This document shows positions 15,518 to 24,591 of a stretch of DNA of 64,000 nt, one piece after another (the first letter of the stretch is position 1; each line of letters opens with the position of its first letter). Source of the DNA: a virus. The notes under the pieces were generated by a model. The model had not been told where the DNA came from, did no database searches, and worked only from the letters and a program-made list of their open reading frames with translations. The stretch covers positions 248,001 through 312,000 of IMG/VR virus record IMGVR_UViG_3300009703_004110, one strand, 5' to 3'. A program made the translations under genes and the position numbers.

Positions 15518-17065
15518 TTATCGAACTCCTACCAGTATGTCATAAGCCGACGTGGTTAAAAATTCATCTGCGTCTGCCTGTAAACACAGCTCTTTAAATA
15601 GCTTTTTCGCATCATCATCTTCTGCAACAGATTCTAGAATACTTACTACAAGTTCTGGTGATACAGGCTCTCCAGTGTCTAGAATAGCATTATGTCGCAA
15701 CCACTGCCATACTTGAATGCGTGATATTTCAGCAGTTGCAGCGTCTTCCATTAAATTATTAAGCGGAACACACCCAGAGCCTGAAAGCCAGGCTTTTATA
15801 TATTTATAACCAATTTTAATATTCTTTTCAAGCATTCTTCTTGTACATACACCAACAGGAAACGTCATTAGATCCTGCTCGGAAATGACTCGATTCATAT
15901 TTTTAGAAGTCGATATTTGATTCGGCTGAGGCATATGTTCATCAAAAATATTACGAGCAATCTTAACCAAACCAGGGTGAGCTACCCATGTTCCATCATG
16001 CCCATCTAATACTTCACGTTCTTTATCAATACGGACCTTAATCATTGCTGCTTTATTTGCAGACTTATTATCTTTGATTGGGATCTGCGCAGCCATTCCA
16101 CCCATCGCATGAGCGCCCCTCTTATGACATGTCTGAATAAGAAGTCTGGCATATGAGCGCATAAAGTGATCACTCATTCCTATGTCGTCACGATCAGGAA
16201 ATGGTTCATACGCTCCTAATCTGGTATTCTTTTCTACACTTTTAATTGTACTAAATATATAATCCCAGCGTCCACAGTTTAAACCAACAGAATGATTTCG
16301 CAAAGCGTAAAGAATTTCATGCATTTGGAATGCCGCTGGCAATGTTTCAATTAAAACCGTCGCCCTTATCGACCCATTTGGAATATTAAAGTAATTTTCT
16401 GATCTTGAAAAAATATCATTCCAAAGTTCCGCTTCTCTATAGTGCTCTAATTTTGGCAAATAGAAATAGGGCCTAGTTCCATTGCTTATAAGTTTACTAA
16501 AGTTGTTAGCAAAGTATACTCCAAAATCAAATAATGATGCCGGAACATAATCGGTAAGACCTGTGTCACTATTTGTGAATGTGACGTGCTTTTCTTTTAG
16601 ATGTAATCCGCGAGGTCTTACAAAAAGCGTGGCGGTCTTTTTCTTTAACTTATAAGACCTGCCTTTTGCGTTTTTAAAAGATATCTTTTTATCTACGGCA
16701 TCTTTCAAATTAACTTGACCATTAATACAATTGATCCATGTTGGAGCGTTTGAATCTTCAAAATCAGACATATAAACTTGTGCGCCTGAGTTTAGCGCAT
16801 TAATAACCATCTTCCTAGAAGGAGGGCCGGTAATCTCTACGCGTCTATCAAGTATATCTTCTGGCACATCAGCTACGGTCCAATCAGATTCACGTATTGA
16901 AGCTGTCGAAGCGTCGAAACCACTTATAATAGAGTTTCGACGCTTCGCCATACATTGCTCAATTCTTTCGGTAAATATAATACACAGAAACTTAAGAAAG
17001 TCTGATACTTCGGGCGACAAAACTTTTGCCTGCTCATCTGTTATAACTTCACTAAATTTCAGCAT
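15518..17065 (-). CDS. aceB: malate synthase A
   Basis: Condenses glyoxylate and acetyl-CoA to malate. The 515 residues match the A isoform (about 530). Visible: [40 protein letters not shown], the family signature [24 protein letters not shown], and the C-terminal [18 protein letters not shown] with catalytic Asp candidates. SD AGAGGTAG precedes the ATG. With aceA it completes the glyoxylate bypass, which lets cells use acetate or fatty acids without carbon loss. Confidence 0.95.
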   Translation of the reverse strand: MLKFSEVITDEQAKVLSPEVSDFLKFLCIIFTERIEQCMAKRRNSIISGFDASTASIRESDWTVADVPEDILDRRVEITGPPSRKMVINALNSGAQVYMSDFEDSNAPTWINCINGQVNLKDAVDKKISFKNAKGRSYKLKKKTATLFVRPRGLHLKEKHVTFTNSDTGLTDYVPASLFDFGVYFANNFSKLISNGTRPYFYLPKLEHYREAELWNDIFSRSENYFNIPNGSIRATVLIETLPAAFQMHEILYALRNHSVGLNCGRWDYIFSTIKSVEKNTRLGAYEPFPDRDDIGMSDHFMRSYARLLIQTCHKRGAHAMGGMAAQIPIKDNKSANKAAMIKVRIDKEREVLDGHDGTWVAHPGLVKIARNIFDEHMPQPNQISTSKNMNRVISEQDLMTFPVGVCTRRMLEKNIKIGYKYIKAWLSGSGCVPLNNLMEDAATAEISRIQVWQWLRHNAILDTGEPVSPELVVSILESVAEDDDAKKLFKELCLQADADEFLTTSAYDILVGVR

Positions 17066-17133
17066 AAATATCTACCTCTTACAAATTAAAGGTCATAATA
17101 ATAATAGTTGTAATAAATCTTTTTTAAATTTAC

Positions 17134-18501
17134 TTAGAACTCAAGTGACCCAGGAGACCGTGGATATGGAATTGTATCTCTAATGTTTGAGACACCAGTA
17201 ACAAATTGTACTGCTCGTTCAAATCCAAGACCAAAGCCAGAGTGCGGAACAGAACCATATCGGCGTAAATCAAGATACCACCAATATTCTTTTGGGTCTA
17301 ATCCAGCAGCTTCCATTCTTTCTACTAACACATTATAGCGATCTTCTCTTTGGCTTCCACCAACAAGTTCACCGACCTCAGGAATAAGAAGGTCCATCGC
17401 TGCAACGGTTTTTTGGTCGTCGTTCAGATACATATAAAAAGCTTTAATATCCCTTGGATAATCTCTGACCACAACCGGGCCACCAATTACCTTGGTCAAA
17501 TGCTTTTCATGTTCTGATTGTAAATCAATTCCCCAAGAAACAGGAAACTGGAAGTCAACAGAAGCGCTCTTTAATATCTCAATAGCGTCGGTATAAGATA
17601 TAATTGGAATATCCCCAAAAACAATCTTCCGAAGTCTTGAGGCTAATGGCTTGCCACTGACATCTGATAGGTACGCCAATTCGTCTTTGCACTCCTTAAG
17701 AGCTTTTGCAAAAATAAACTGGATATAATCAGACGCCAGATGAGCAATGTCATCTATCTCGGCGAAAGCTACCTCGGGCTCAATCATCCAGAATTCAGAA
17801 AGATGCCTTGAAGTGTTGCTCTTTTCCGCTCTAAAGGTAGGACCAAAGGTATAAACCTTAGACATAGACATTGCATATGGCTCAACACTAAGTTGACCAG
17901 ATACAGTTAAGGCCGCCTCTTTGCCAAAGAACTCCTGTGCTCCTTGAATAGAAAACATTTCTCCTGCGCCTTCACAGTCACTATCTGTAATGATAGGTGT
18001 ATGAATCCAAAAGAAGCCTCGCTCATGAAAAAATTCATGAGTTGCCATAGCTAAGACGTGCCTTACTCTCATAACAGAAGAAAACATCATGCTTCTAGGT
18101 CTTAGATGCGCGTGCTCTCTTAAGTATTCTGGTGAGTGATCCTTAGGCTGTATAGGATAGGTTAAAGGATCTTCAACCCAGCCAACAACCTTAACGGAAC
18201 TGGCCTTAACTTCGTAATCCTGTCCTCTACCTTGGGACTCAATAAAAGTACCTATGACTTCAATTGAGCAGCCAGAAGTTAATTTAAGAACCCCTGACTC
18301 ATAACCTTCAACAGATTTAGGGACTACTACTTGAAATGGCTTGAAACAGCTTCCGTCATAAACGTGAATAAATGACAGACCTGCTTTAGAATCGCGCTTT
18401 GTTTTGACCCAACCACGGACCATAACTTCGGTACCAAATGGCACCGGCGCTTCGTGTAATGCTTTCACGCCATAGTGGCGTGAATCTTTTAATGTGGACA
18501 T
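17134..18501 (-). CDS. asnS: asparaginyl-tRNA synthetase
   Basis: Class II enzyme of 455 residues. The N-terminal OB fold (VMVRGWVKTKRDSK) binds the anticodon. The catalytic core shows HLRPRSMMFSSVMRVR (motif 1 region), FRAEKSNTSRHLSEFWMIEPE (motif 2) and GFGLGFERAVQF (motif 3). Insertion patterns fit AsnRS rather than AspRS. Its ATG directly joins the upstream gene's stop. No tRNA-Asn is visible in this window, so it may act on host tRNA or on one encoded elsewhere. Confidence 0.93.
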   Translation of the reverse strand: MSTLKDSRHYGVKALHEAPVPFGTEVMVRGWVKTKRDSKAGLSFIHVYDGSCFKPFQVVVPKSVEGYESGVLKLTSGCSIEVIGTFIESQGRGQDYEVKASSVKVVGWVEDPLTYPIQPKDHSPEYLREHAHLRPRSMMFSSVMRVRHVLAMATHEFFHERGFFWIHTPIITDSDCEGAGEMFSIQGAQEFFGKEAALTVSGQLSVEPYAMSMSKVYTFGPTFRAEKSNTSRHLSEFWMIEPEVAFAEIDDIAHLASDYIQFIFAKALKECKDELAYLSDVSGKPLASRLRKIVFGDIPIISYTDAIEILKSASVDFQFPVSWGIDLQSEHEKHLTKVIGGPVVVRDYPRDIKAFYMYLNDDQKTVAAMDLLIPEVGELVGGSQREDRYNVLVERMEAAGLDPKEYWWYLDLRRYGSVPHSGFGLGFERAVQFVTGVSNIRDTIPYPRSPGSLEF

Positions 18502-18692
18502 TATGTCTCCAGAAATATATTCAACTCATGTAAGAGTTGCTCTTGTACAGTTTTTGGTGAATTATCAAATACGGTTTGAAACGGGACAATATCCCAAGGA
18601 CGGGATGACCGACCCTTCGTATTTGAATTCATAACTGCTCTTCTGGTAATAAATATCGTCTCCTGCCTCAAAAGCAGGCGTGTAAATACCAT
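18501..18692 (-). CDS. short protein with the LxxLxF tail
   Basis: 63 residues with a basic N-terminus (TRLLLRQETIFITRRAVMN) and an end TVFDNSPKTVQEQLLHELNIF that matches the window's tail family. An internal ATG (MNSNTKGRSSRPWD) could be the real start. The stop overlaps the AsnRS start. Confidence 0.6.
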   Translation of the reverse strand: MVFTRLLLRQETIFITRRAVMNSNTKGRSSRPWDIVPFQTVFDNSPKTVQEQLLHELNIFLET

Positions 18693-18719
18693 ACCTTGAT
18701 ATTTACTTAAAAATGTTAT

Positions 18720-18908
18720 TTACATTTCTTCCCATAAATCAGCAGCTTCTAATGACTGCTGAAAACTTTCTACTAAGTTTATTGCTTCGTAAAGTTTATC
18801 TATTTGATCTTGGTCAGATAAAACCTCTTCCGGCCGCAACGTATCCGCCGTCAAATAATCCATACCAAAATCCATCGGAGCAGGAAAGAGGCTCCGCATC
18901 TTTTTCAA
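18720..18908 (-). CDS. short acidic protein, about 60 aa
   Basis: A TTG start at 18908 overlaps an upstream TGA; an ATG ten bases further in is an alternative (MRSLFPAPMDFGMDYL). The C-terminal half is a predicted helix (DQIDKLYEAINLVESFQQSLEAADLWEEM). Not recognised. Confidence 0.5.
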   Translation of the reverse strand: MKKMRSLFPAPMDFGMDYLTADTLRPEEVLSDQDQIDKLYEAINLVESFQQSLEAADLWEEM

Positions 18909-18933
18909 ATTTCCAATCCATTATTTTCTCCAA

Positions 18934-19018
18934 TGGTATAACCAAACAGATTCGAACTGTTAACTCCCGGCCTTCCACCCGACGTTTTACCAAGATAGAT
19001 CATGAATCCCATAATCAC
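18934..19018 (-). other. degenerate tRNA-like element, 85 bases
   Basis: A perfect T-arm (AACAG-TTCGAAT-CTGTT) is followed by TGGTTAT, A and CCA. An upstream GTGATTA can pair with all seven acceptor bases, but four pairs are G-U. I cannot fit a normal anticodon arm with T33. The same stretch could be read as a short ORF. Best described as a decayed or non-standard tRNA. Confidence 0.4.
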
Positions 19019-19082
19019 CATCCTTAAACTACAGTTATAAAAATGAGCATTATACTTTGCAGTGTAGTATAATATACTTGCA

Positions 19083-19161
19083 TGGTGGAGCCTATGAGAA
19101 TCGAACTCATCTGATTTTCTCGGTGCAAGCGAGACGACCACCCCATGCAGTCCCAGGCCCC
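19083..19161 (-). tRNA. tRNA-Ala (TGC)
   Basis: Acceptor GGGGCCT/AGGCTCC contains the Ala identity pair G3-U70. The anticodon arm TCTCG-CTTGCAC-CGAGA gives TGC; T-loop TTCGATT, discriminator A and encoded CCA. Confidence 0.9.
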
Positions 19162-19178
19162 ATATTTAGGAGTTTTAA

Positions 19179-19686
19179 ATGTCAAAGTCAAGATCAATTA
19201 AAAAACCATGCTCAATATGTAATACCATATTCGATGCAGAAATTAAAGAAATTAACAGAGGAAATGCAAAATTTTGTGGAAGACGGTGCTTCCATGAATG
19301 GCGAAGATAAAATCCAAAAGCTAAAGAGCCTAATTGTAAATGTGCACAGTGTGGAAATAAACTATATAGAACTGCCTCCAAATTAAAAGCATCTAAAAGC
19401 GGCTTAGTATTTTGCAACAGGATATAGTAAAGAGCTTGCCCAAAGAATTGGCGGAATTAAATCAATTCAGCCTTCACATTATACAGACAGTAGAAAGAAC
19501 TATCGTAAAACTGCTAAAATGCACCTGCCCCACAAATGCACCCATTGTGATTACACTAAGCATCCTGAAGTATTACAAGTACATCACATTGACCGTGATA
19601 GAAGTAATAACGATCTAACCAACCTTGTTATCTTGTGTCCAACCTGCCATGAGGTTGGTCACTTCTTAAATAACGATGGAAAGTGA
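19179..19686 (+). pseudogene. broken HNH endonuclease gene
   Basis: Plus strand, with AGGAG before the ATG. The frame starts MSKSRSIKKPCSICNTIF (zinc finger) and meets TAA at 19308. It continues in frame with CAQCGNKLYRTASK to TAG at 19425, then a shift near 19410-19425 leads to YSKELAQRIGG, CTHCDYTKHPEVLQVHHID, RDRSNNDLTNLVILCPTCH. That is the HNH/zinc core of a homing endonuclease. One stop plus one frameshift indicate decay. It lies immediately after tRNA-Ala, in antisense orientation to its neighbours. Confidence 0.8.
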
Positions 19687-19695
19687 TCTTGGCCA

Positions 19696-20028
19696 TTACC
19701 AATCACCAGCAATATAATGCGTAAACGACGCATACATTGTAACAGTACTCCCGCAATCATTGCAATGTTCGTATTTACAAGGATACGTCTTTCTTACTTC
19801 ATCTGAAGACATTTTGCTTGCCTTTTCTTCATCAAATTTTGGAATTGGCACTTGGGGGTGCTGGCAGGAACCAGAATCTTTTCGATCTAATAATGCATCC
19901 AACTCATCAAATATGCCATCAAGCCAGGAGTCGTCCCAATCTGCTTCCATCACTACAGGTATATCTAATACAGATTTACCATTCATCAGTTTGTCCAACC
20001 CAATCTTTGAACTTTTCTTCTCCGCCAC
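19696..20028 (-). CDS. hypothetical protein with Cys/His cluster, 110 aa
   Basis: I prefer the GTG start at 20028 because GGGGGG lies four bases upstream. Acidic middle (DWDDSWLDGIFDELDALLD). The C-terminus has CKYEHCNDCGS and a His, probably a zinc knuckle. No family recognised. Confidence 0.6.
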   Translation of the reverse strand: MAEKKSSKIGLDKLMNGKSVLDIPVVMEADWDDSWLDGIFDELDALLDRKDSGSCQHPQVPIPKFDEEKASKMSSDEVRKTYPCKYEHCNDCGSTVTMYASFTHYIAGDW

Positions 20029-20040
20029 GAATCCCCCCAA

Positions 20041-20400
20041 TCAGAATCTACCGTTAATTTGGAGCTTATTCCACCCCCGTGGATTAAAGGTCATAACAAT
20101 TCTTAGTCTGTCTGGCTCATATACATTCATCATATCATCAAAGACAACATTAATTAAGCGCTCATAAGAAAGAACCTTATCTCTAAACTGATAAAAGTAT
20201 TCTTTCATTGATTTCAACTCTATCACCTTGTCTTTTGGATAAATTGTAATATACATATTGGCAAAGTCTGGTTGACCTCTTACGCCAAGAAATGTTACTT
20301 CTGGATTCTTAATCTTAATCTCATAGCCCATAGAAGATGGGTTTCTTATTGCCTTAAGAATACCTGGGTCGCTCCACACTCTTTTCTTTTTTGCCGTCAT
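20041..20400 (-). CDS. queF: QueF-like T-fold protein lacking the catalytic Cys
   Basis: QueF reduces preQ0 to preQ1 in queuosine synthesis. This 119-residue protein keeps the unimodular QueF layout: GQPDFANMYITIYP at about 42-55, VIELKSMKEYFYQFRD (the E-KS-LK substrate motif), and LRIVMTFNPRG. The usual SLCPKTGQPDFA stretch is here TFLGVRGQPDFA, so the thioimide-forming Cys is absent. It may bind a 7-deazaguanine base without reducing it, or catalyse something else. Fold assignment is strong; activity is uncertain. Confidence 0.75.
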   Translation of the reverse strand: MTAKKKRVWSDPGILKAIRNPSSMGYEIKIKNPEVTFLGVRGQPDFANMYITIYPKDKVIELKSMKEYFYQFRDKVLSYERLINVVFDDMMNVYEPDRLRIVMTFNPRGWNKLQINGRF

Positions 20401-20839
20401 CTGACCTCCGCTCTTCTTGATTATACAATCTTCTATAGCGAATAGTCAAAACATTTTTAATATGAGTTCTTACCTTCTCTGATACATCGATCTTATCAAT
20501 GATATCCCAAAAATCATTCTTGGTCAATCCCATCACGTATCGGCGCGTTTTATTACTTTCCATCTTTTCCAATTCAACCATTAAATTGTTAAATCGGTTT
20601 ATCAAACGCCCAGCTTTATTTGCTAAATACGGATCATTTATTTCATTTAGAATTCTAGCTAAATTAACTTCTGCTCTTGCATTACCAAAAGTATAGTCCT
20701 CAAGACTTACTCTGTCCTGATCTAGGCTTTCTAATTCTTGCAAGCAGTCCTCGCAGGAAATAGCCGATTCTATATCGGTCCATTTCCCACGAACATGAGT
20801 TGCTCCGCAGAGTATCCTCCCCTGTATTACATAATGCAT
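20354..20839 (-). CDS. hypothetical protein with N-terminal Cys motif, 161 aa
   Basis: Starts MHYVIQGRILCGATHVRGKW with a CEDCLQEL pair (possible zinc site), then a long helical region and a basic tail that overlaps the QueF-like gene. The adjacent gene at 20700 begins with a similar Cys layout (CVYRTRDLW...CELCGDCL). Function unknown. Confidence 0.65.
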   Translation of the reverse strand: MHYVIQGRILCGATHVRGKWTDIESAISCEDCLQELESLDQDRVSLEDYTFGNARAEVNLARILNEINDPYLANKAGRLINRFNNLMVELEKMESNKTRRYVMGLTKNDFWDIIDKIDVSEKVRTHIKNVLTIRYRRLYNQEERRSDDGKKEKSVERPRYS

Positions 20840-20966
20840 TAAACCTTTCCTTAGAGCTTAATAGAGCATACAAACAATCGCCGCATAACTCGCAATCCTT
20901 ATACTTCCATAAGTCTCTGGTTCTATAGACACAAGGACTGCCGCCTATATTAATCGAGCAAAACAT
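20700..20966 (-). CDS. possible small Cys-rich protein, overlapping its neighbour
   Basis: The frame MFCSINIGGSPCVYRTRDLW with CELCGDCLYALLSSKERF looks like a zinc-binding start related to the next gene. Its 3' part overlaps that gene by about 140 bases, which is far more than usual here, so the true end is doubtful. Confidence 0.4.
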   Translation of the reverse strand: MFCSINIGGSPCVYRTRDLWKYKDCELCGDCLYALLSSKERFNALCNTGEDTLRSNSCSWEMDRYRIGYFLRGLLARIRKPRSGQSKS

Positions 20967-20992
20967 GGGTATAGGGCTATCAGGATCTTCTG

Positions 20993-21018
20993 ATATATAT
21001 ATATATATATATATATAT
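20993..21018. repeat. (TA)13 microsatellite
   Basis: Thirteen TA units between the IleRS stop and the next gene. On the minus strand it can be read as an Ile-Tyr repeat upstream of 20966, but a simple AT tract or melting site is as likely. Confidence 0.9.
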
Positions 21019-21039
21019 GCCATATACCGTTATAGCCCT

Positions 21040-23724
21040 TTACCCATCCAAAGTTGAAAGACAACGCTTGCATGTTCCATCCGAAAGATCAGAGTATCTC
21101 CAGCACTTGTCACACTTCTCACCTTGATGCCTGCCTACCTTTACTGAGAACTCATGCGAAGCTCCGCCCCAAACATTGATACCCGAAACAATAAAAGCTT
21201 CTGTTAAATCTACATGCTTGGAATAAACAGCTTTTTCGATTTCGCAAGGAGGATCGTTAACCGGAAGGTATAGTGTTACATCCGCCTCTAGAGACTTATT
21301 AAGAACTCCATTAGCTCGTGCCTTTTCAACTTCTTTATTAACAACTTCTCTCATTTCAAAGATTGCATTCCACCTTGGCACAAGTGCCGCATCAAGGTGA
21401 GTATCTTCAGCCTCAGCCCATCCCGCCTGGAACACAGAGTCCCCAAGAAACATCGAACCAAACGTATCCATTTCTGCCCAAACTTCTTCAGATAGATACG
21501 AACATACTGGCGCGATCATTCTAACCATATCCTGTAGGTAATAACAAAATACAGTCTGGACAGATCTACGCGCTACACTATCTGATCTTTCGACATACAA
21601 CCTGTCTTTTGTGATATCCAGATAGAAGGCAGATAGTTTTTGGCGAATAAAATCCATAAGATCACGGTATGCACCATAGAAGTCATATTCGTCATAAGCC
21701 TGGTTAAAGCGTACTTTCAACTCTTCCAACTCATGAAGCATATATCTATCAACTTCATGCATATCTTCTAATGCAACGGAATCTGTTTCGAAATTGAAAT
21801 CGGATAAGTTACCAAGAAAGAACCTGAATGTATTACGAAGTCTTCTATAATTTTCATTAACCTGATTTAGAATTTCATCAGAGATTCTTACGTCAGTTTT
21901 GTAATCTACAGATACTGTCCATAATCTAAGTACGTCTTTATTGTACCTGCTAACAACATCGTCTGGAGAGACCACATTCCCAAGAGACTTACTCATCTTA
22001 CGACCCTTACCATCAACAACAAATCCATGAGTTACAACGGCCTTGTATGGAAGCTCACTATCGCTTGCTACCGCAGTTAGTAAGGAGGTTTGGAACCAGC
22101 CACGATATTGATCGTGACCTTCTAGATATAAGTCTGCATTTGATTTGCCAACTGCTCGGTGTGATACACCAGAGTCGAACCAAACGTCCATGATATCCGT
22201 CTCTTTTTTGAGTGAATCTACAAGTGGGTTACCACGTAGATCATACTCTAAACCAAGGGATAATCTTTCTCCAAGTAATTCTCTTGGTGACCAAGTAAAC
22301 CATACCTCTGTGCCATACTCTTCAAATACTTCGAGCAATCGCGCAAAGATTCTTTGATTATAAAGAGGCTGACCATCGTGATAAAAGACAGGGATTGGTA
22401 CGCCCCAAGCTCTTTGTCGAGAGATACACCAGTCCGGTCTACCAAGAATCATCCCGATCATCTTATCTCTGCCATGGGGCGGATAAAATTCAACTTCTTT
22501 AAGCGAAGCCAATGCCATCACTTCTAAAGTATCTTCTACCTTAACAAACCACTGATTGGTAACTCGAAAAACGATTGGCTTCTTCGTTCTCCAATCATGT
22601 GGATATGAGTGAGTAAAGTCTTCTTCATAGAGGACCGCATTTAGAGACGCACGCACGCGCTTGTCTGCCTTCATATAGAAGTCGCCAGCATATACTCCGG
22701 CGAGATCATTATAGTGACCTCTTTCATCTAAGATGCAATCACTTCCTAATCCGTGTTCTTGTCCGATCCAATAGTCATCTTCACCGTGTCCGGGAGCGAT
22801 ATGAACCAATCCGGTCCCCATTGAGTCGGTAACATGATGCCCAACTACAACAGGACATAGTTCGTTAGAGAATGGATGATAGTATTCTAAGCCTTCAAAG
22901 TCAGTAAATGGCTTTGTACGATAAGAATCTATTTCAAGCTTATCTACAAACTCTGTATAAAGGGCCCTCGCCAATACGTAACTTCTTCCATCATCCAATG
23001 TAAGCAATACGTATGGAACGTCTTTGCCATAAGCAACCGCTCTATTGGCCGGAAGAGTCCATGGTGTTGTAGTCCAGATTACCAGCTTAACTCTTGCAGT
23101 AGTTTCCAACTCGACATAAACCGCCTTAGCGGTCACGTCCTTATATTCAAGCTCTGCTTCAGCTAATGCCGTTTCAGAAGATGGCGACCAATAAACAGGA
23201 CGCTTACCTCTGTAAACATATCCGTTACGAAACATTTCATTAAAAACTCTAAGCTGCTCTCGCTTATATTCTTCATCTAATGTTTCGTATCTATGATCCC
23301 AATCAGCATGGATACCTAAGCTTTGAAACTGACGCTCTTGTTCGTCAACCCACTTACGAGCATACTTCCGGCAAGCAGCACGGACACTACTTCCGCTACT
23401 ATCTGTGGCCTCTTCCGATGCCTTTAGTTCGATTGGAAGTCCGTGAGTATCCCACCCAGGAACAAACGGTGCATTATAACCCTGCATTCTCTTTCGCTTT
23501 AAGATTGCGTCCTTAAGAACCTTATTTAAAGCGTGGCCGATATGGATATTTCCATTGGCATATGGAGGGCCGTCATGTAGGATAAATGACTCCCCGTCTT
23601 TGTTTAATGAGAGATCATAAACTTCTTGTTCGCCCCATAACTCTTCGGTATCAGAAAAGCTCTGATCGCTTGGACGCATCCCAAAGTCTGTCTTAGGAAG
23701 ATTTAGTTTGTGCTTCTTTGACAT
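21040..23724 (-). CDS. ileS: isoleucyl-tRNA synthetase
   Basis: Class I enzyme of 894 residues, somewhat shorter than E. coli IleS (about 940). The HIGH box GNIHIGHALNK is near residue 60, the editing domain contains WTTTPWTLPANRA and HIAPGHGEDDY, followed by PDWCISRQRAWGVPIP and KMSKSLGNVV. The anticodon domain is followed by a C-terminal zinc finger CDKCWR...CKRCL. All catalytic elements look intact. Two tRNA-Ile(GAT) genes at 61 kb are possible partners. Its start overlaps the end of 23693-24244. Confidence 0.95.
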   Translation of the reverse strand: MSKKHKLNLPKTDFGMRPSDQSFSDTEELWGEQEVYDLSLNKDGESFILHDGPPYANGNIHIGHALNKVLKDAILKRKRMQGYNAPFVPGWDTHGLPIELKASEEATDSSGSSVRAACRKYARKWVDEQERQFQSLGIHADWDHRYETLDEEYKREQLRVFNEMFRNGYVYRGKRPVYWSPSSETALAEAELEYKDVTAKAVYVELETTARVKLVIWTTTPWTLPANRAVAYGKDVPYVLLTLDDGRSYVLARALYTEFVDKLEIDSYRTKPFTDFEGLEYYHPFSNELCPVVVGHHVTDSMGTGLVHIAPGHGEDDYWIGQEHGLGSDCILDERGHYNDLAGVYAGDFYMKADKRVRASLNAVLYEEDFTHSYPHDWRTKKPIVFRVTNQWFVKVEDTLEVMALASLKEVEFYPPHGRDKMIGMILGRPDWCISRQRAWGVPIPVFYHDGQPLYNQRIFARLLEVFEEYGTEVWFTWSPRELLGERLSLGLEYDLRGNPLVDSLKKETDIMDVWFDSGVSHRAVGKSNADLYLEGHDQYRGWFQTSLLTAVASDSELPYKAVVTHGFVVDGKGRKMSKSLGNVVSPDDVVSRYNKDVLRLWTVSVDYKTDVRISDEILNQVNENYRRLRNTFRFFLGNLSDFNFETDSVALEDMHEVDRYMLHELEELKVRFNQAYDEYDFYGAYRDLMDFIRQKLSAFYLDITKDRLYVERSDSVARRSVQTVFCYYLQDMVRMIAPVCSYLSEEVWAEMDTFGSMFLGDSVFQAGWAEAEDTHLDAALVPRWNAIFEMREVVNKEVEKARANGVLNKSLEADVTLYLPVNDPPCEIEKAVYSKHVDLTEAFIVSGINVWGGASHEFSVKVGRHQGEKCDKCWRYSDLSDGTCKRCLSTLDG

Positions 23725-24244
23725 GCTTTCTCTCTTTTACTTTCTTTCGTTTTAATTTTCCGAGAGCCGATTTATTAGGAACAGATATCATCTGTTCTTC
23801 ATCAATCTGGTCACCAAAAGAATAGTCTGCTGGTATAGCATTACACCAACTTACTTCTTTCTCGGCAATGCGATTCCATCTTTTGACCTTTATTAAGTCG
23901 CCATGTTCTGCACCACGTACTTGCTCTATGTTTTCGAAAAGTCTGGTAATTCTATCTGAATTTAATGCAAATATAGGATCATTCAAAATTACCACGGAGG
24001 CGTTTGTACCCTCTCTGACCATATGCTTTGAGCCGTACCACCCATTATATGTAACAGTGTGAACACAATGCGAATAGTTCGAGCCGGCACCCTTGGTGAT
24101 AGAGGTGACAACGCCGACATACATATTTCGCTCGCCCTGCCCCGCCTTGCTATAGGCAATTACCTGTCCTCTGACAAGCTCATTCCCCATTATATCAAGT
24201 ACAGGTTTCTCTGAGTTTACTAGTTCATATATTTCATCACTCAT
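23693..24244 (-). CDS. hypothetical protein, beta-barrel plus basic tail, 183 aa
   Basis: Contains DIMGNELVRGQVIAYSKAGQG and MYVGVVTSITKG, the xGxxVAYxxxG...vGxVxxI pattern of small SH3-like phage proteins, and ends with a strongly basic tail (GKLKRKKVKERKHVKEAQTK). An RNA or DNA contact is plausible. It overlaps the IleRS start. Confidence 0.65.
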   Translation of the reverse strand: MSDEIYELVNSEKPVLDIMGNELVRGQVIAYSKAGQGERNMYVGVVTSITKGAGSNYSHCVHTVTYNGWYGSKHMVREGTNASVVILNDPIFALNSDRITRLFENIEQVRGAEHGDLIKVKRWNRIAEKEVSWCNAIPADYSFGDQIDEEQMISVPNKSALGKLKRKKVKERKHVKEAQTKSS

Positions 24245-24295
24245 TTATATATTACCCTCAGCTTTTTCTTTTTATGTCAGGTTTATATTCTCAAA

Positions 24296-24477
24296 TGGTA
24301 GGGGTTAGAAGACTCGAACTTCTTTGCGCCATAATAGTCCAACTCCAACTTCATGTTGCATATCGATCGCTTTGCAACTTCCATTCTTGCTGAAAACGAG
24401 CCGCCACATCACCCGTTCCTAGGTTGGGTATTGCGCACACTCTTATGGTTCGTTTTACACATATAAACTAAACCCCT
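24296..24477 (-). ncRNA. tRNA-like RNA with a ~105-base insertion in the anticodon arm
   Basis: The ends match a tRNA: acceptor AGGGGTT/AACCCCT (7/7 pairs), TA, D-arm GTTT...AAAC, T-arm AGAAG-TTCGAGT-CTTCT, variable CGCAA, A and CCA. Between CCATA(A) and (T)TATGG lie about 105 extra bases with hairpins (ACCC/GGGT; GTTGCA/TGCAAC). It starts three bases after tRNA-Gly. It is too short for a known group I intron, and I see no tmRNA tag. The anticodon cannot be read. Confidence 0.6.
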
Positions 24478-24480
24478 CAA

Positions 24481-24555
24481 TGGAGCGGATAACTGGATTC
24501 GAACCAGCGACATTTACGTTGGCAACGTAATGCTCTACCACTGAGCTATATCCGC
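24481..24555 (-). tRNA. tRNA-Gly (GCC)
   Basis: Acceptor GCGGATA/TATCCGC, D-arm GCTCAGTGGTAGAGC, anticodon loop TTGCCAA (GCC), T-loop TTCGAAT, discriminator T and encoded CCA. Confidence 0.93.
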
Positions 24556-24591
24556 AAATGGGCCAGTCCTCATTTCTTTTTAAGTCTGACT

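Noticed and set aside
18905-19141. 78-residue minus-strand ORF
   Set aside because: It runs through tRNA-Ala and the tRNA-like element at 18934; a coding role for its last 38 codons cannot be excluded but is less likely than the tRNA-like reading.
19412-19618. Separate plus-strand ORF of 68 codons
   Set aside because: It is a third frame across the broken HNH gene; the zinc/HNH motifs lie in the other frames.
24296-24477. tmRNA (ssrA) gene
   Set aside because: Ends fit a tRNA-like domain, but a real D-arm is present, the length is only 182 bases and no tag frame ending in an ALAA-like peptide is visible.
24296-24477. Group I intron in a tRNA
   Set aside because: The insert of about 105 bases is too short and I cannot identify P7 or the usual core; a reduced intron cannot be excluded.
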